Below, in pieces: positions 25,878-34,455 of a DNA stretch of 64,000 nucleotides (its first letter is position 1; each line of letters opens with the position of its first letter). This DNA is from Flavobacterium sp. AG291. GTDB lineage: Bacteria > Bacteroidota > Bacteroidia > Flavobacteriales > Flavobacteriaceae. The notes below the pieces were generated by a model. That model saw only the letters and a list, made by a program, of their open reading frames with translations. It was not told the DNA's origin and did not search any database. The stretch covers positions 62,001 through 126,000 of the forward strand of contig NZ_QQAR01000008.1 of NCBI RefSeq assembly GCF_003350375.1, given 5' to 3'. A program made the position numbers and the translations under genes.

Positions 25878-27116
25878 CTATAGTTCAAGCGCTTTTTTAG
25901 GATTGTTGTCCATAAGTAGCTCAACAGGATTCTCAAGAGCTTCTTTAACCGCTACAAGGAAACCAACTGACTCACGTCCGTCGATGATTCTGTGGTCGTA
26001 AGAAAGTGCCACATACATCATTGGATGGATCTCAACTTTACCGTTTACAGCGATAGGACGCTCGATAATGTTGTGCATACCAAGGATACCTGACTGTGGA
26101 GGGTTAATGATTGGTGTAGAAAGCATACTTCCGAATACACCACCGTTAGTAATTGTAAATGTACCTCCTGTCATATCATCAACAGTAATCTGACCATCAC
26201 GTGCACGTAGTGCAAGACGTTTGATCTCTGCCTCAATACCACGGAATGTAAGTGTTTCAGCATTTCTTACTACAGGCACCATAAGTCCTTTAGGACCAGA
26301 TACTGCAATAGAGATATCAGCAAAATCATAAGTCGTTTTAAAGTCACCGTCAATCATTGAGTTAACATCCGGGAACAATTGAAGCGCTCTTACAACAGCT
26401 TTTGTAAAGAATGACATATAACCAAGGCTCACACCATTGTGTTTTGCTTTGAATGCATCTTTAAATTCGTTACGAACATTGTTTATAGGTGTCATGTTTA
26501 CCTCGTTGAACGTGGTAAGCATAGCTGTTTCGTTTTTAGCGGCAACCAAACGCTCAGCCACTTTACGGCGAAGCATAGAAAGCTTAGTACGCTCAGAACC
26601 ACGGTTACCACCTGTAGGAGTACCCATAGATGCTTTACCTGTAGCGTTTACAGCATCGTCTTTAGTTATTCTTCCGCCTTTACCTGTACCGGTAACGTCA
26701 GAAGCAGGGATATTTTTCTCGTCTAATATTTTTTTAGCAGCCGGAGATGGTGTCCCTGCCGCATAGCTTGCAGGTGCAGCCGGAGCCGGAGCAGCAGCTT
26801 TAGGTTCTTCTTTTTTCTCTTCAGCTTTAGGAGCCTCAGGTGCTTTAGCAGCAGCCGGAGCAGCATCACCACTTGGCTTACCATCAGTATCGATAAGGCA
26901 AACTACCTGCCCTACTTTTACTGCATCACCTTCTTCTGCTTTTAGGGTAATGATACCGCTAACCTCAGCAGGAAGTTCTAGTGTTGCTTTATCTGAATCA
27001 ACTTCGGCAATTGCCTGATCTTTCTCTACATAATCTCCGTCTTTTACAAGCCATGTTGCGATCTCAACCTCTGTAATCGACTCCCCCGGTGAAGGGACTT
27101 TCATTTCTAAAATCAT
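25878..27116 (-). CDS. sucB: 2-oxoglutarate dehydrogenase E2, dihydrolipoyl succinyltransferase
   Basis: 412 residues. An N-terminal lipoyl domain (about 1-78) carries the lipoylated Lys43 in VDSDKATLE. An Ala/Pro/Lys/Glu-rich swinging linker follows (about 80-118), then an E3-binding domain (about 120-155, '[16 protein letters not shown] ... [12 protein letters not shown]'). The C-terminal catalytic domain ends with [11 protein letters not shown] (His375, Asp379, Gly380). It transfers succinyl from lipoate to CoA in the TCA cycle. One lipoyl domain, as in typical SucB. It follows sucA by 56 bp on the same strand and is ended by a strong terminator. Confidence 0.95.
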   Translation of the reverse strand: MILEMKVPSPGESITEVEIATWLVKDGDYVEKDQAIAEVDSDKATLELPAEVSGIITLKAEEGDAVKVGQVVCLIDTDGKPSGDAAPAAAKAPEAPKAEEKKEEPKAAAPAPAAPASYAAGTPSPAAKKILDEKNIPASDVTGTGKGGRITKDDAVNATGKASMGTPTGGNRGSERTKLSMLRRKVAERLVAAKNETAMLTTFNEVNMTPINNVRNEFKDAFKAKHNGVSLGYMSFFTKAVVRALQLFPDVNSMIDGDFKTTYDFADISIAVSGPKGLMVPVVRNAETLTFRGIEAEIKRLALRARDGQITVDDMTGGTFTITNGGVFGSMLSTPIINPPQSGILGMHNIIERPIAVNGKVEIHPMMYVALSYDHRIIDGRESVGFLVAVKEALENPVELLMDNNPKKALEL

Positions 27117-27172
27117 GTCAGTATAATTTTATTTGTGTTTCCTATCTTTTTTGAAAATCAAAAGTACGATAA

Positions 27173-29968
27173 TTAATTAAATAAGTTTTTGTCAAAAACC
27201 ATAGCTATGGCCGCTGCATGACGTTTTTTAGAACGTGTGTAGCTACCTGCTGCAGGTGCACTGTATGCTTTTGGAGCCGCAAGTCTTAGCTTAACTTCGT
27301 TAAAGTTCATAAGCATGTAGCTGTAAGCACCCATGTTTCTTGGCTCTTCCTGTGCCCACACATAATCGTCAGCATTAGGATATTGTGCTATGATTTCTTT
27401 GATCTGCTCTACCGGAAGCGGGAACAGTTGTTCTATCCTTACAAAGGCTACGTCGTCACGCTTAAGATTTTCTCTTTCAGCGATAAGGTCATAGTAGAAT
27501 TTACCTGTACAGAACACAAGCGTTTTCACTTTCTTAGCGTCTGCTGCAGGGTCGTTTATCACTTCCTGGAAGCTGCCGTTTGCAAACTCATCCGCAGAAG
27601 AAACTACTAATGGGTGACGTAGTAAACTCTTAGGTGTAAACACGATAAGTGGCTTACGGAAGGTAGTTTTCATTTGTCTTCTTAACAAGTGGAAGAAGTT
27701 AGCCGGCGTTGTACAGTCTGCCACATACATATTGTGGTTTGCACAAAGCTGAAGGTAACGCTCCATACGCGCCGAAGAGTGCTCAGCACCCTGGCCTTCG
27801 TAACCGTGAGGCAATAGCATCACAAGTCCGTTTTGGTTGTTCCATTTATCTTCGGCAGCAGAGATATACTGGTCAAGCATGATCTGTGCACCGTTAGAGA
27901 AGTCACCAAACTGCGCTTCCCAAATGGTCAGTGTTTTAGGGCTCGCAAGGGCATAACCATAATCAAAACCTACAACACCATATTCTGAAAGCAATGAATT
28001 GTAAATATGGAATTTACCTTTCTGGTCTTTCAGATGGTTAAGAAGAATTACTTCTTCTTCTGAATCCTCAACCTTTACTACCGCATGACGGTGAGAGAAA
28101 GTACCCCTCTCTACGTCCTGTCCTGAGATACGAACATCATATCCTTCTGTCATCAATGAACCGTAAGCAAGCAATTCAGCCATAGCCCAATCCAGCTTAT
28201 CAGTATCAAAATACATCGTCTTTCTGTCGTTGATAAGCTTCTGTATCTTATTAATGAATTTTTTATCAGAAGGAAGTTCTGTAATCACTTTTGCGATATC
28301 GGTAAGCATGTCTTTAGAGAAAGTCGTGTTTACCTTTTTAAGCATTTCCTGCTCGTCAGCCTGACCATAACCTTCCCACTCGTTCTGCATGAACGGAGTG
28401 ATGATAGTAAGCTCTTTTTTTCTTGAAGCCTCAAGATTCTCTTCAAGAACTGCTTTGTATTCTTTTTCAAGACCACCTACATAATCCGCAGCTATAATGC
28501 CGTCAGCTATAAGCTTCTCAGCATAGATATCTCTTGGGTTTTTATGTTTAGCAATGATCTTGTATAGTTTAGGCTGTGTAAAACGAGGCTCATCACCTTC
28601 GTTATGGCCATATTTTCTGTATCCTAAAAGGTCAATGAACACGTCGCTTCCAAATTCCATTCTGTAATCAAGCGCAAATAACATAGCGTGTACAACAGCT
28701 TCTGCATCATCTGCATTTACGTGAAGTACCGGCGAAAGCGTTACTTTAGCGATATCTGTACAGTAGGTTGACGAACGTGCATCAAGGTAGTTGGTTGTAA
28801 AACCAACCTGGTTGTTCACCACAACGTGGATAGTACCACCCGTTTTGTAACCATCAAGCTTAGCCATCTGAACGATCTCGTAAACAATACCCTGACCCGC
28901 TACGGCAGCATCACCGTGTAGCGCGATAGGAAGCACTTTAGAGAAATCGTCGGCATAATGCCTGTCTTGTTTCGCTCTTGCAATACCCTCTATAACTGCA
29001 CCTACAGTTTCAAGGTGCGAAGGGTTTGGCGCAAGGTTGATATTTATTTGCTTACCATTTCTTGTTTTCTTATCAGCTGTAAGTCCAAGGTGGTATTTTA
29101 CGTCACCATCAAAAAGGGCGTCATCATCATAGTCTTTACCATCAAACTCACTGAAGATATCTGAAGTCGACTTACCAAATACGTTAGCAAGAACGTTAAG
29201 ACGGCCACGGTGAGCCATACCCATTACGAACTGCTCAACACCTTTATCTGCTGCACCTTCAATAAGTGCATCAAGCGCAGGGATAAGCGACTCACATCCC
29301 TCAAGAGAGAAACGTTTCTGACCTACATATTTTGTATGAAGGAAGTTCTCGAAAGAAACCGCCTCATTTAATTTACCAAGAATATTCTTTTTCTGATCAG
29401 CAGAGAAAGAAGGCTGGTTAGCATTAACCGTAAGCCTGTTTTGAATCCACAGTCTTACCTGCGGATCACGGATGTACATATACTCAACACCAATGTGCTG
29501 GCAGTATACCTTACGAAGGTGATCTACGATTTGGGCAAGAGTAGCGTTTTGAAGACCTACTTCTTTACCTGCATCAAACACAGTGTTAAGATCGGCATCT
29601 GAAAGACCGAAGTTCTCAAGTGCTAATGAAGGAGTAAAGATTCTCCTGTCCCTAACCGGATTGGTTTTGGTAAACAGGTGGCCACGCGTGCGGTAACCTT
29701 CGATAAGATTAAGCACCTTAAATTCTTTCTGAAGTTTTTCAGGGATACCTGAATAATCAGATACCGGCTGAGTTGCGGTAGCAGTAGCTGCCCCGGGAGC
29801 ATCAAGAGTTTCAAATCCGCCTCCGTACTCTACAGTACTACCAAAATCAAACCCCTGGAAAAAGCTTCTCCAGCTGGGTTCAACGCTGTCCGGATTCTCT
29901 ATATATTGATCGTATAAATCTGCAAAAAAAGCAGTATGTGCTGCGTTTAAAAAGGAAAACCTGTCCAT
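27173..29968 (-). CDS. sucA: 2-oxoglutarate dehydrogenase E1 (thiamine diphosphate dependent)
   Basis: 931 residues when started at 29968 (MDRFSFLNAAHTAFFADLYD), which matches the conserved N-terminus that binds E2. A longer in-frame start at 30064 lies upstream of the promoter and is rejected. Recognisable segments are 'DPDSVEPSWRSFFQGF'-like N-terminus (PSWRSFFQGF), GMAHRGRLNVLANVFGK (about 260), the ThDP site HGDAAVAGQGIVYE, 'NNQVGFTT', and the C-terminal 'LVMLLPHGYEGQGAEHSSAR' and 'EEPRNMGAY'. It decarboxylates 2-oxoglutarate and reductively succinylates the E2 lipoyl group. Forms an operon with sucB. Confidence 0.95.
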   Translation of the reverse strand: MDRFSFLNAAHTAFFADLYDQYIENPDSVEPSWRSFFQGFDFGSTVEYGGGFETLDAPGAATATATQPVSDYSGIPEKLQKEFKVLNLIEGYRTRGHLFTKTNPVRDRRIFTPSLALENFGLSDADLNTVFDAGKEVGLQNATLAQIVDHLRKVYCQHIGVEYMYIRDPQVRLWIQNRLTVNANQPSFSADQKKNILGKLNEAVSFENFLHTKYVGQKRFSLEGCESLIPALDALIEGAADKGVEQFVMGMAHRGRLNVLANVFGKSTSDIFSEFDGKDYDDDALFDGDVKYHLGLTADKKTRNGKQININLAPNPSHLETVGAVIEGIARAKQDRHYADDFSKVLPIALHGDAAVAGQGIVYEIVQMAKLDGYKTGGTIHVVVNNQVGFTTNYLDARSSTYCTDIAKVTLSPVLHVNADDAEAVVHAMLFALDYRMEFGSDVFIDLLGYRKYGHNEGDEPRFTQPKLYKIIAKHKNPRDIYAEKLIADGIIAADYVGGLEKEYKAVLEENLEASRKKELTIITPFMQNEWEGYGQADEQEMLKKVNTTFSKDMLTDIAKVITELPSDKKFINKIQKLINDRKTMYFDTDKLDWAMAELLAYGSLMTEGYDVRISGQDVERGTFSHRHAVVKVEDSEEEVILLNHLKDQKGKFHIYNSLLSEYGVVGFDYGYALASPKTLTIWEAQFGDFSNGAQIMLDQYISAAEDKWNNQNGLVMLLPHGYEGQGAEHSSARMERYLQLCANHNMYVADCTTPANFFHLLRRQMKTTFRKPLIVFTPKSLLRHPLVVSSADEFANGSFQEVINDPAADAKKVKTLVFCTGKFYYDLIAERENLKRDDVAFVRIEQLFPLPVEQIKEIIAQYPNADDYVWAQEEPRNMGAYSYMLMNFNEVKLRLAAPKAYSAPAAGSYTRSKKRHAAAIAMVFDKNLFN

Positions 29969-30008
29969 ACTAATGTATTTATGACCTTTGTTTTTAAAAA
30001 ATTTTATG

Positions 30009-30016
30009 CAAAAGTA
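30009..30016 (-). promoter_or_regulatory. Promoter -7 element of sucA-sucB
   Basis: TACTTTTG on the minus strand (30016-30009) matches TAnnTTTG. A CTG lies 20 bp upstream as weak -33 match. It is 41 bp before the ATG at 29968 and decides against the longer start. Confidence 0.6.
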
Positions 30017-30083
30017 CAATATTTGTAATAATCTTTCAGTGTTTTTTATATATTTATATTTCAAACCTCACATACTATCGGCC

Positions 30084-30620
30084 ATGAAATCAGACATCTT
30101 AAGTTTTTTAACAAAAGCTGCACTATCCATGAGTTTTTTTATGTGTTTTACAGCCGTTAACGCACAACAAAATGATTTTTGGAGCAAGGTACGTTTTGGA
30201 GGCGCCATAGGAGCCGGTTTCGGAAGCGGTTATACCGATGTAACACTTGCACCACAGGCTATTTACCAGTTTAACCAATATGTTGCTTTAGGCATAGGAA
30301 TACAGGGAAGCTACTCCGAACAAAAGCACCTTTACTCATCGTGGATGTATGGAGGGAGCGTAATAGGATTATTCAATCCAATCCCACAGGTACAACTATC
30401 AGCAGAATTAGAACAACTAAGGGTAAATCTTGATGTAGAACCTGACCGCTACGGACAATATGATGGCTACAGCAGGGATTTCTGGAACACAGGATTATTT
30501 TTGGGTGCCGGTTACAATACCGGAAATGTTATTATAGGCATCCGTTACAATGTATTGTTTAACGACAACGATTATGTTTACAGTGAAGCCTGGATGCCGT
30601 TTGTAAGGGTTTATTTTTGA
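30084..30620 (+). CDS. Small outer-membrane beta-barrel protein (OmpW/porin-like)
   Basis: The start at 30084 gives a proper signal peptide (MKSDILSFLTKAALSMSFFM ... VNAQ); an upstream in-frame ATG at 29988 would add an unrelated stretch. The mature 145 residues alternate hydrophobic and polar residues in about eight strands ('FGGAIGAGFGSGYTDVTLAP', 'YVALGIGIQGSYSEQ', 'VIIGIRYNVLF'). They end in an aromatic C-terminus (PFVRVYF), the BAM-recognition type. Likely an outer-membrane barrel of unknown role. Its last 22 bases of coding sequence are repeated at 31092. Confidence 0.75.
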   Translation: MKSDILSFLTKAALSMSFFMCFTAVNAQQNDFWSKVRFGGAIGAGFGSGYTDVTLAPQAIYQFNQYVALGIGIQGSYSEQKHLYSSWMYGGSVIGLFNPIPQVQLSAELEQLRVNLDVEPDRYGQYDGYSRDFWNTGLFLGAGYNTGNVIIGIRYNVLFNDNDYVYSEAWMPFVRVYF

Positions 30621-30662
30621 GTCCAAAAACACTTAAACCCGAATTATCAACGTATTATTAAA

Positions 30663-31073
30663 ATGAAAAGAAACACAATTGCAGTATTTGCTCTGACAAC
30701 AATCATTACCCTAATCAGTTGCAATATCCACGAACACAAACAAATTAAACTATCAAAACCAAATAAAGAAAAATTACTTACTGACGGAGAATGGATAAGC
30801 AATATAGACTCGATGTCAGGAATCAGTATTCGGTCAAACAAAATCGCTTTTTTCAAAAACATGAAATTCTCTGGCGAAGATGTTTGCGATTATGAATTAA
30901 TAGATTCAGTTTACAAATCTCCTGAAAGTGAAAAAATAGTTGGCGAATACATACTTTTAGTCAAAAACCTAAAAGACACCTCTTACTATCAAATTACCAA
31001 CAGATCAAAAAATAGCTTGACATTAAAAATCAACAACCAAAAAGAAACTTTTAATCTTAAGCCCAAAAAATAA
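30663..31073 (+). CDS. Small lipoprotein of unknown function
   Basis: 136 residues with a lipoprotein signal (MKRNTIAVFALTTIITLISCNI, lipobox ISC). The rest is basic and Lys/Asn/Ser-rich with beta-strand character ('EWISNIDSMSGISIRSNKIAFFKNMKFS', 'SLTLKINNQKETFNLKPKK'). This resembles small lipocalin-like lipoproteins. Base composition is more A-rich than neighbours. It sits between two copies of a 22-bp repeat derived from the end of the adjacent porin gene, so the segment may have been gained by local recombination. Confidence 0.65.
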   Translation: MKRNTIAVFALTTIITLISCNIHEHKQIKLSKPNKEKLLTDGEWISNIDSMSGISIRSNKIAFFKNMKFSGEDVCDYELIDSVYKSPESEKIVGEYILLVKNLKDTSYYQITNRSKNSLTLKINNQKETFNLKPKK

Positions 31074-31082
31074 GAACCTCAA

Positions 31083-31115
31083 CCAGACATACCGTTTGTA
31101 AGGGTTTATTTTTAA
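31083..31115 (+). pseudogene. Remnant of a porin-like gene 3' end
   Basis: Translated in frame, 31083-31115 reads PDIPFVRVYF followed by a stop, against AWMPFVRVYF and a stop at the end of the porin gene (30588-30620). The 22-bp stretches 30597-30618 and 31092-31113 are identical. No upstream barrel coding sequence accompanies the second copy, so it is the stump of a duplicated or replaced paralogue. Confidence 0.6.
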
Positions 31116-31483
31116 TCCGACCCCCAATAAAACAGCTTTCCTGTTTTGAGGTCAATTTCAAAATAATCATGCTTTGTATAGGTTACATGCAATTTATCCT
31201 TATCGATATTTATATATCGGATTTTACGCTCTCCAATAACTTCAGATGTGAACTTCTCTGTAAAATTTACTTTCCATTTTAGCTTACCACTTTGTTGATA
31301 AGCCGTAATCACATTAAGATCGTTTTCAACATAATAAACAACATCCTTATACTTTATCCCTCTCTTGTCAGTGTGATAAAAGTTAAGTTCTTTTTTGGTT
31401 GTAACTTTTGTTACATCATAAGGGATTTTATCCTGAACCAGAATATTACCAAGTAGAACCAGAAAAAGAAAAATGTTTTTCAT
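31112..31483 (-). CDS. Small exported protein of unknown function
   Basis: 123 residues with an N-terminal hydrophobic signal (MKNIFLFLVLLGNILVQD), cleavage site unclear. The rest is basic and beta-rich: 'DVVYYVENDLNVITAYQQSGKLKWKVNF', 'KIRYINIDKDKLHVTYTKHDYFEIDLKTGKLFYWG'. The x-Y-D-L-x-T-G-x-x-x-W pattern is like a short piece of a WD/PQQ-type propeller blade, but far too short for a propeller. It overlaps the porin remnant by 4 bp. Just downstream of the 117-residue gene in the polyprenyl synthetase unit. Confidence 0.6.
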   Translation of the reverse strand: MKNIFLFLVLLGNILVQDKIPYDVTKVTTKKELNFYHTDKRGIKYKDVVYYVENDLNVITAYQQSGKLKWKVNFTEKFTSEVIGERKIRYINIDKDKLHVTYTKHDYFEIDLKTGKLFYWGSD

Positions 31484-31487
31484 AGTA

Positions 31488-31841
31488 TTAATACCTATTC
31501 CTGAACCACACCTTTTGCCATTCCCGTTTCAGCACCAAAAAAGCCACTTGTTCCGCCAGTTCGGCGATATCGCTGCCGTTAAGAGCTTTGATATCTTTCT
31601 CCGGCACATCTATGATGTACAGCAGGTTCAGGTATTCGGCAAACTTATGCTGAATGAGGTTGTAGATCTTATCCTGCACACCCAACTTTAGATTGATAGG
31701 CGTAATCTCAATAGCAAAATCTACGGGTTCGTTAGCCAGTGTAAAATCTTTATTCAATTGCTCTACAAGTTTTATGTAAAGCTGCTCTTTTTGTGCTTCC
31801 GAAAGTAAAAGGTCGGTATTAAGAGGTGCTGTAAACGTCAT
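31488..31841 (-). CDS. Conserved hypothetical protein coupled to polyprenyl synthetase
   Basis: 117 residues, soluble, mostly helical: 'LLLSEAQKEQLYIKLVEQLNKDF', 'LQDKIYNLIQHKFAEYLNLLYIIDVPEKDI', 'IAELAEQVAFLVLKREWQKVW' (approximate segments). No known domain recognised. Its start overlaps the polyprenyl synthetase stop at position 31841, implying translational coupling. Small proteins of this kind regularly accompany polyprenyl synthetase in Bacteroidota, but their role is not known to me. Confidence 0.7.
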   Translation of the reverse strand: MTFTAPLNTDLLLSEAQKEQLYIKLVEQLNKDFTLANEPVDFAIEITPINLKLGVQDKIYNLIQHKFAEYLNLLYIIDVPEKDIKALNGSDIAELAEQVAFLVLKREWQKVWFRNRY

Positions 31842-32815
31842 TATACATTTCTTTGCATCAGGCTTTCGCCAAAGTTTTTAAGGAGTGCTTTTTTATCTTC
31901 GGCTATATCCAGCTTTTCTAAAGTAGCAAATGCTTTATAGGTATAGTCTTCTATAGCCTGTTTTATTGTAGCGTCGGCACCGGTATGCCTGAAGATATTT
32001 TTAACCGCCACTACTTTATCACTATGGTCTTCCGGCTGAACCGAGAACCATTGCAATAAATTTTGTTTTTCAAACTCGTTAGCCTGCGCCAAAGCCTTTA
32101 GATAAAGATACGTTTTTTTATTCTCGATAATATCCCCGCCTATTTGTTTACCAAAGGTTGCCGGATCGCCAAAAGCATCCAGGTAATCATCCTGAAGCTG
32201 GAAGGCTATCCCAAGGTTAAGACCGAAGTCATATATAAGGTCACAGTTTTCATGAGATGTTTTAGCAACAATTGCCCCCATTTTCATGGCCGCACCTACA
32301 AGCACCGCTGTTTTGTACTCAATCATTTTAAGATATTCCGGCTCGGTAACATCGTTTCTCATTTCGAAGTCAACATCCCACTGTTGGCCTTCACATACCT
32401 CAAGTGCTGTTTTACTGAACAGCTTTGCCAGCGAACGGAAAATTACAGGCTCATACTCTTCAAAAAACTGATACGCCAGTATCAGCATGGCATCACCTGA
32501 GAGAATTGCTGTATTAAGATTCCATTTTTCGTGTACAGTCTGGTTACCTCGTCGCAAAGGAGCATCATCCATAATATCATCGTGTACCAGCGAAAAGTTA
32601 TGAAACATCTCTACCGCCACAGCTGCGGGAAGCGCTTCTTTACAATCGGCACCAAAAATATCGGCCGCCATAAGCGTTAGCACCGGCCTCATACGTTTAC
32701 CGCCCAAAGACAGTATATATTGCACAGGTTTATAAAGATCTAGAGGTTCTTTTTCGAAGGATGTGTTTGCAAAGTAATCGGAAACAATTTGCTGGTAATG
32801 TGCTATAGGGAGCAT
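31841..32815 (-). CDS. Polyprenyl (geranylgeranyl/octaprenyl-type) diphosphate synthetase
   Basis: 324 residues, all-alpha prenyltransferase. The first aspartate-rich motif is HDDIMDDAPLRRG (DDxxD at 79-83), preceded by GGKRMRPVLTL (about 39-49). The second motif is FQLQDDYLDAFGD (about 205-217) with downstream GGDIIENKKTYL. It condenses isopentenyl diphosphate onto allylic diphosphates for quinone side chains or undecaprenyl-independent isoprenoids. Chain length depends on residues upstream of the first motif and is not decided here. First gene of a minus-strand unit with two hypotheticals. Confidence 0.92.
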   Translation of the reverse strand: MLPIAHYQQIVSDYFANTSFEKEPLDLYKPVQYILSLGGKRMRPVLTLMAADIFGADCKEALPAAVAVEMFHNFSLVHDDIMDDAPLRRGNQTVHEKWNLNTAILSGDAMLILAYQFFEEYEPVIFRSLAKLFSKTALEVCEGQQWDVDFEMRNDVTEPEYLKMIEYKTAVLVGAAMKMGAIVAKTSHENCDLIYDFGLNLGIAFQLQDDYLDAFGDPATFGKQIGGDIIENKKTYLYLKALAQANEFEKQNLLQWFSVQPEDHSDKVVAVKNIFRHTGADATIKQAIEDYTYKAFATLEKLDIAEDKKALLKNFGESLMQRNV

Positions 32816-32890
32816 TTATCTAATTTTTCTGCTAAAATACCCCTTTTTCCTTTTCCTTTCAAAAAGTTTTCATCTGAGTTTCACATAAGC

Positions 32891-33060
32891 TATAACACAG
32901 AGATTAGCAAAGTAACCCGGAGTAACTCAAAGAAATATTACACACTATAAGCTGTCAAAGCAATTTTGCCGTTGACAGAAAAACTCTGTGCACTTCCAGA
33001 ACAAAAAACTTTCTATGCCTTAGTGTGTCTTTGTGTTTCTTCGCGAACCTCTGTGTTATA
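32891..33060. repeat. Long non-coding inverted-repeat element (MITE/REP-like)
   Basis: The 337-bp gap 32816-33152 is non-coding. TATAACACAGAG (32891-32902) and CTCTGTGTTATA (33049-33060) form perfect 12-bp terminal inverted repeats. The inner part shows weaker mirrored similarity (ACACACTATAAG near 32940, CTTAGTGTGT near 33019). Repetitive GTGT/TTTG-rich wording is typical of intergenic repeat families in Flavobacterium. It could fold into a long imperfect hairpin. Confidence 0.55.
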
Positions 33061-33103
33061 ACTAAAATTAATCTTAACAAAATCAAAAACTTTGGAAACT
33101 TTT

Positions 33104-33134
33104 TTGGTTTTAAAAGTTTCCTTTTATACATTTG
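33104..33134 (+). promoter_or_regulatory. Promoter of the first TetR gene
   Basis: TTG (33104-33106), a 20-bp spacer and TACATTTG (33127-33134) match the Bacteroidota consensus. The ATG at 33153 follows 18 bp later, which fixes the start. Confidence 0.8.
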
Positions 33135-33152
33135 CCCCGAAATTTGAATTCA

Positions 33153-33752
33153 ATGAAAGAGACTATCCTACAGAAAGCCAATGAGATGTACATGACTTTA
33201 GGCTTTAAAAGTGTAACCATGGACGATATTGCCAATGAATTGGGAATATCAAAAAAAACCATTTATCAGCATTATGCCAACAAGAATGAACTGGTACAGG
33301 CAAGTACATTTTATCTTTTTGAACAAATATCTGATGGGGTAGACAAAATATGCGAGTTAAACAAAAATGCCATAGAGGAGATCTTTACAATACGAACTTT
33401 TCTAAGCAGAAAACTAAATAACGAAACAACGTCCCCCTTTTATCAGCTCCAAAAGTTCTTCCCCCAGACCTTTTCTACTTTACACGCGAAACAATTTGAA
33501 AAAATGCACGGCTGCATGCTTCACAACATACAAAGAGGCATTGAAAGCGGACTTTACAGACCCGATATAAACATCGATTTTGTATCGCGTATTTACTTTA
33601 CCGGTCTTACCGGCATCAAGAATACGGAAATCTTCCCAACGGAAGTATATGAAGTAAATGCGTTGACTATACAATATCTGGAATATCATTTAAGAGCAAT
33701 TTCAACCAGGAAAGGGCTTGATGTACTTATAGAAGAGTTGAAAAAATATTAA
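33153..33752 (+). CDS. TetR/AcrR-family transcriptional regulator
   Basis: 199 residues. The N-terminal HTH (about 8-50) reads 'EMYMTLGFKSVTMDDIANELG' and ISKKTIYQHYANKNELV, the canonical TetR recognition helix. The C-terminal ligand-binding and dimerisation domain is diverged ('YQLQKFFPQTFSTLHAKQFEKM'). Started at the ATG 33153, because an upstream TTG start would begin inside the -7 element. It is 80 bp upstream of a second TetR gene and the RND efflux genes; which promoter it controls is unknown. Confidence 0.88.
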   Translation: MKETILQKANEMYMTLGFKSVTMDDIANELGISKKTIYQHYANKNELVQASTFYLFEQISDGVDKICELNKNAIEEIFTIRTFLSRKLNNETTSPFYQLQKFFPQTFSTLHAKQFEKMHGCMLHNIQRGIESGLYRPDINIDFVSRIYFTGLTGIKNTEIFPTEVYEVNALTIQYLEYHLRAISTRKGLDVLIEELKKY

Positions 33753-33787
33753 CAAAATATTAACATTTAACAAAACGAAAAACGCAT

Positions 33788-33813
33788 TAATTTTGCATTG
33801 ACAATTTTGTCAA
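33788..33813 (+). promoter_or_regulatory. Promoter and TetR operator of the RND efflux operon
   Basis: TAATTTTG (33788-33795) fits TAnnTTTG. Directly after it, TTGACAA-TT-TTGTCAA (33798-33813) is a perfect 7-bp inverted repeat placed over the expected transcription start. This is where an autorepressing TetR would bind. The gene at 33833 starts 20 bp later. Confidence 0.7.
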
Positions 33814-33832
33814 ACATAAAAGTTAAACAAAT

Positions 33833-34429
33833 ATGTTAGTTAAAGAAACGGATCAGGATACAGAAAAGCTGATAATGGAAACCGCCAAGAACATATTCTT
33901 TGGCGAAGGACGCTTTAATGCGACCACACAGGAAATTGCCGATGCCGCAGGAGTAAACCGTACGCTTATAAACTATTACTTCAGATCGAGGGATAAGCTT
34001 TTTGAGATTGTATTTGAAGATGCCCAAAGACAGGAACAGGAATTAAGCGAGCAGATATTGAACACAAATCTACCATTGAAGGAAAAATTAAGTCAGCATC
34101 TGGACAATTTCTTTGAACAGTCTAAAAAGTATCCATATCTGGAAATATACATGGTTACTCAGGCTAATCAAGGTTGTGCTTTTAAGGATAAAGACAAAAT
34201 GGGCCCTCTGCTGGACAAATTTTATCTGGAGATTGCCCTTGAAATGGATAAAGGAAACATCGAAAAGATGAGGCCGGAACAATTTGTGTTGAATTTTATC
34301 TCGCTAATGTCTTTCCCTATTTCTATGAGACCACTGATTCAGGAATCCATGAGCCTTACCAAAGAATATTATGACACACTCCTTAGCGAACGTAAGGAAA
34401 TTATAATCAGAACACTTTTTAAACAATAA
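33833..34429 (+). CDS. TetR-family repressor of the RND efflux operon
   Basis: 198 residues. HTH at about 12-60: 'LIMETAKNIFFGEGRFNATTQ', EIADAAGVNRTLINYYFRSR, with the NYYFRSRDKLF end typical of TetR. The C-terminal domain is all-helical. It is the first gene before tolC-like, adaptor and pump genes with a 26-bp gap. It has a palindromic operator at its own promoter, so autorepression and drug- or metabolite-induced release are the likely mode of control. Confidence 0.9.
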   Translation: MLVKETDQDTEKLIMETAKNIFFGEGRFNATTQEIADAAGVNRTLINYYFRSRDKLFEIVFEDAQRQEQELSEQILNTNLPLKEKLSQHLDNFFEQSKKYPYLEIYMVTQANQGCAFKDKDKMGPLLDKFYLEIALEMDKGNIEKMRPEQFVLNFISLMSFPISMRPLIQESMSLTKEYYDTLLSERKEIIIRTLFKQ

Positions 34430-34455
34430 TCATCATCAATAAACACAGTTAGACC

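Noticed and set aside
27173..30064. 963-codon version of sucA
   Set aside because: The first 32 codons lie across the promoter at 30009-30016 and do not resemble the E1 N-terminus; the ATG at 29968 does.
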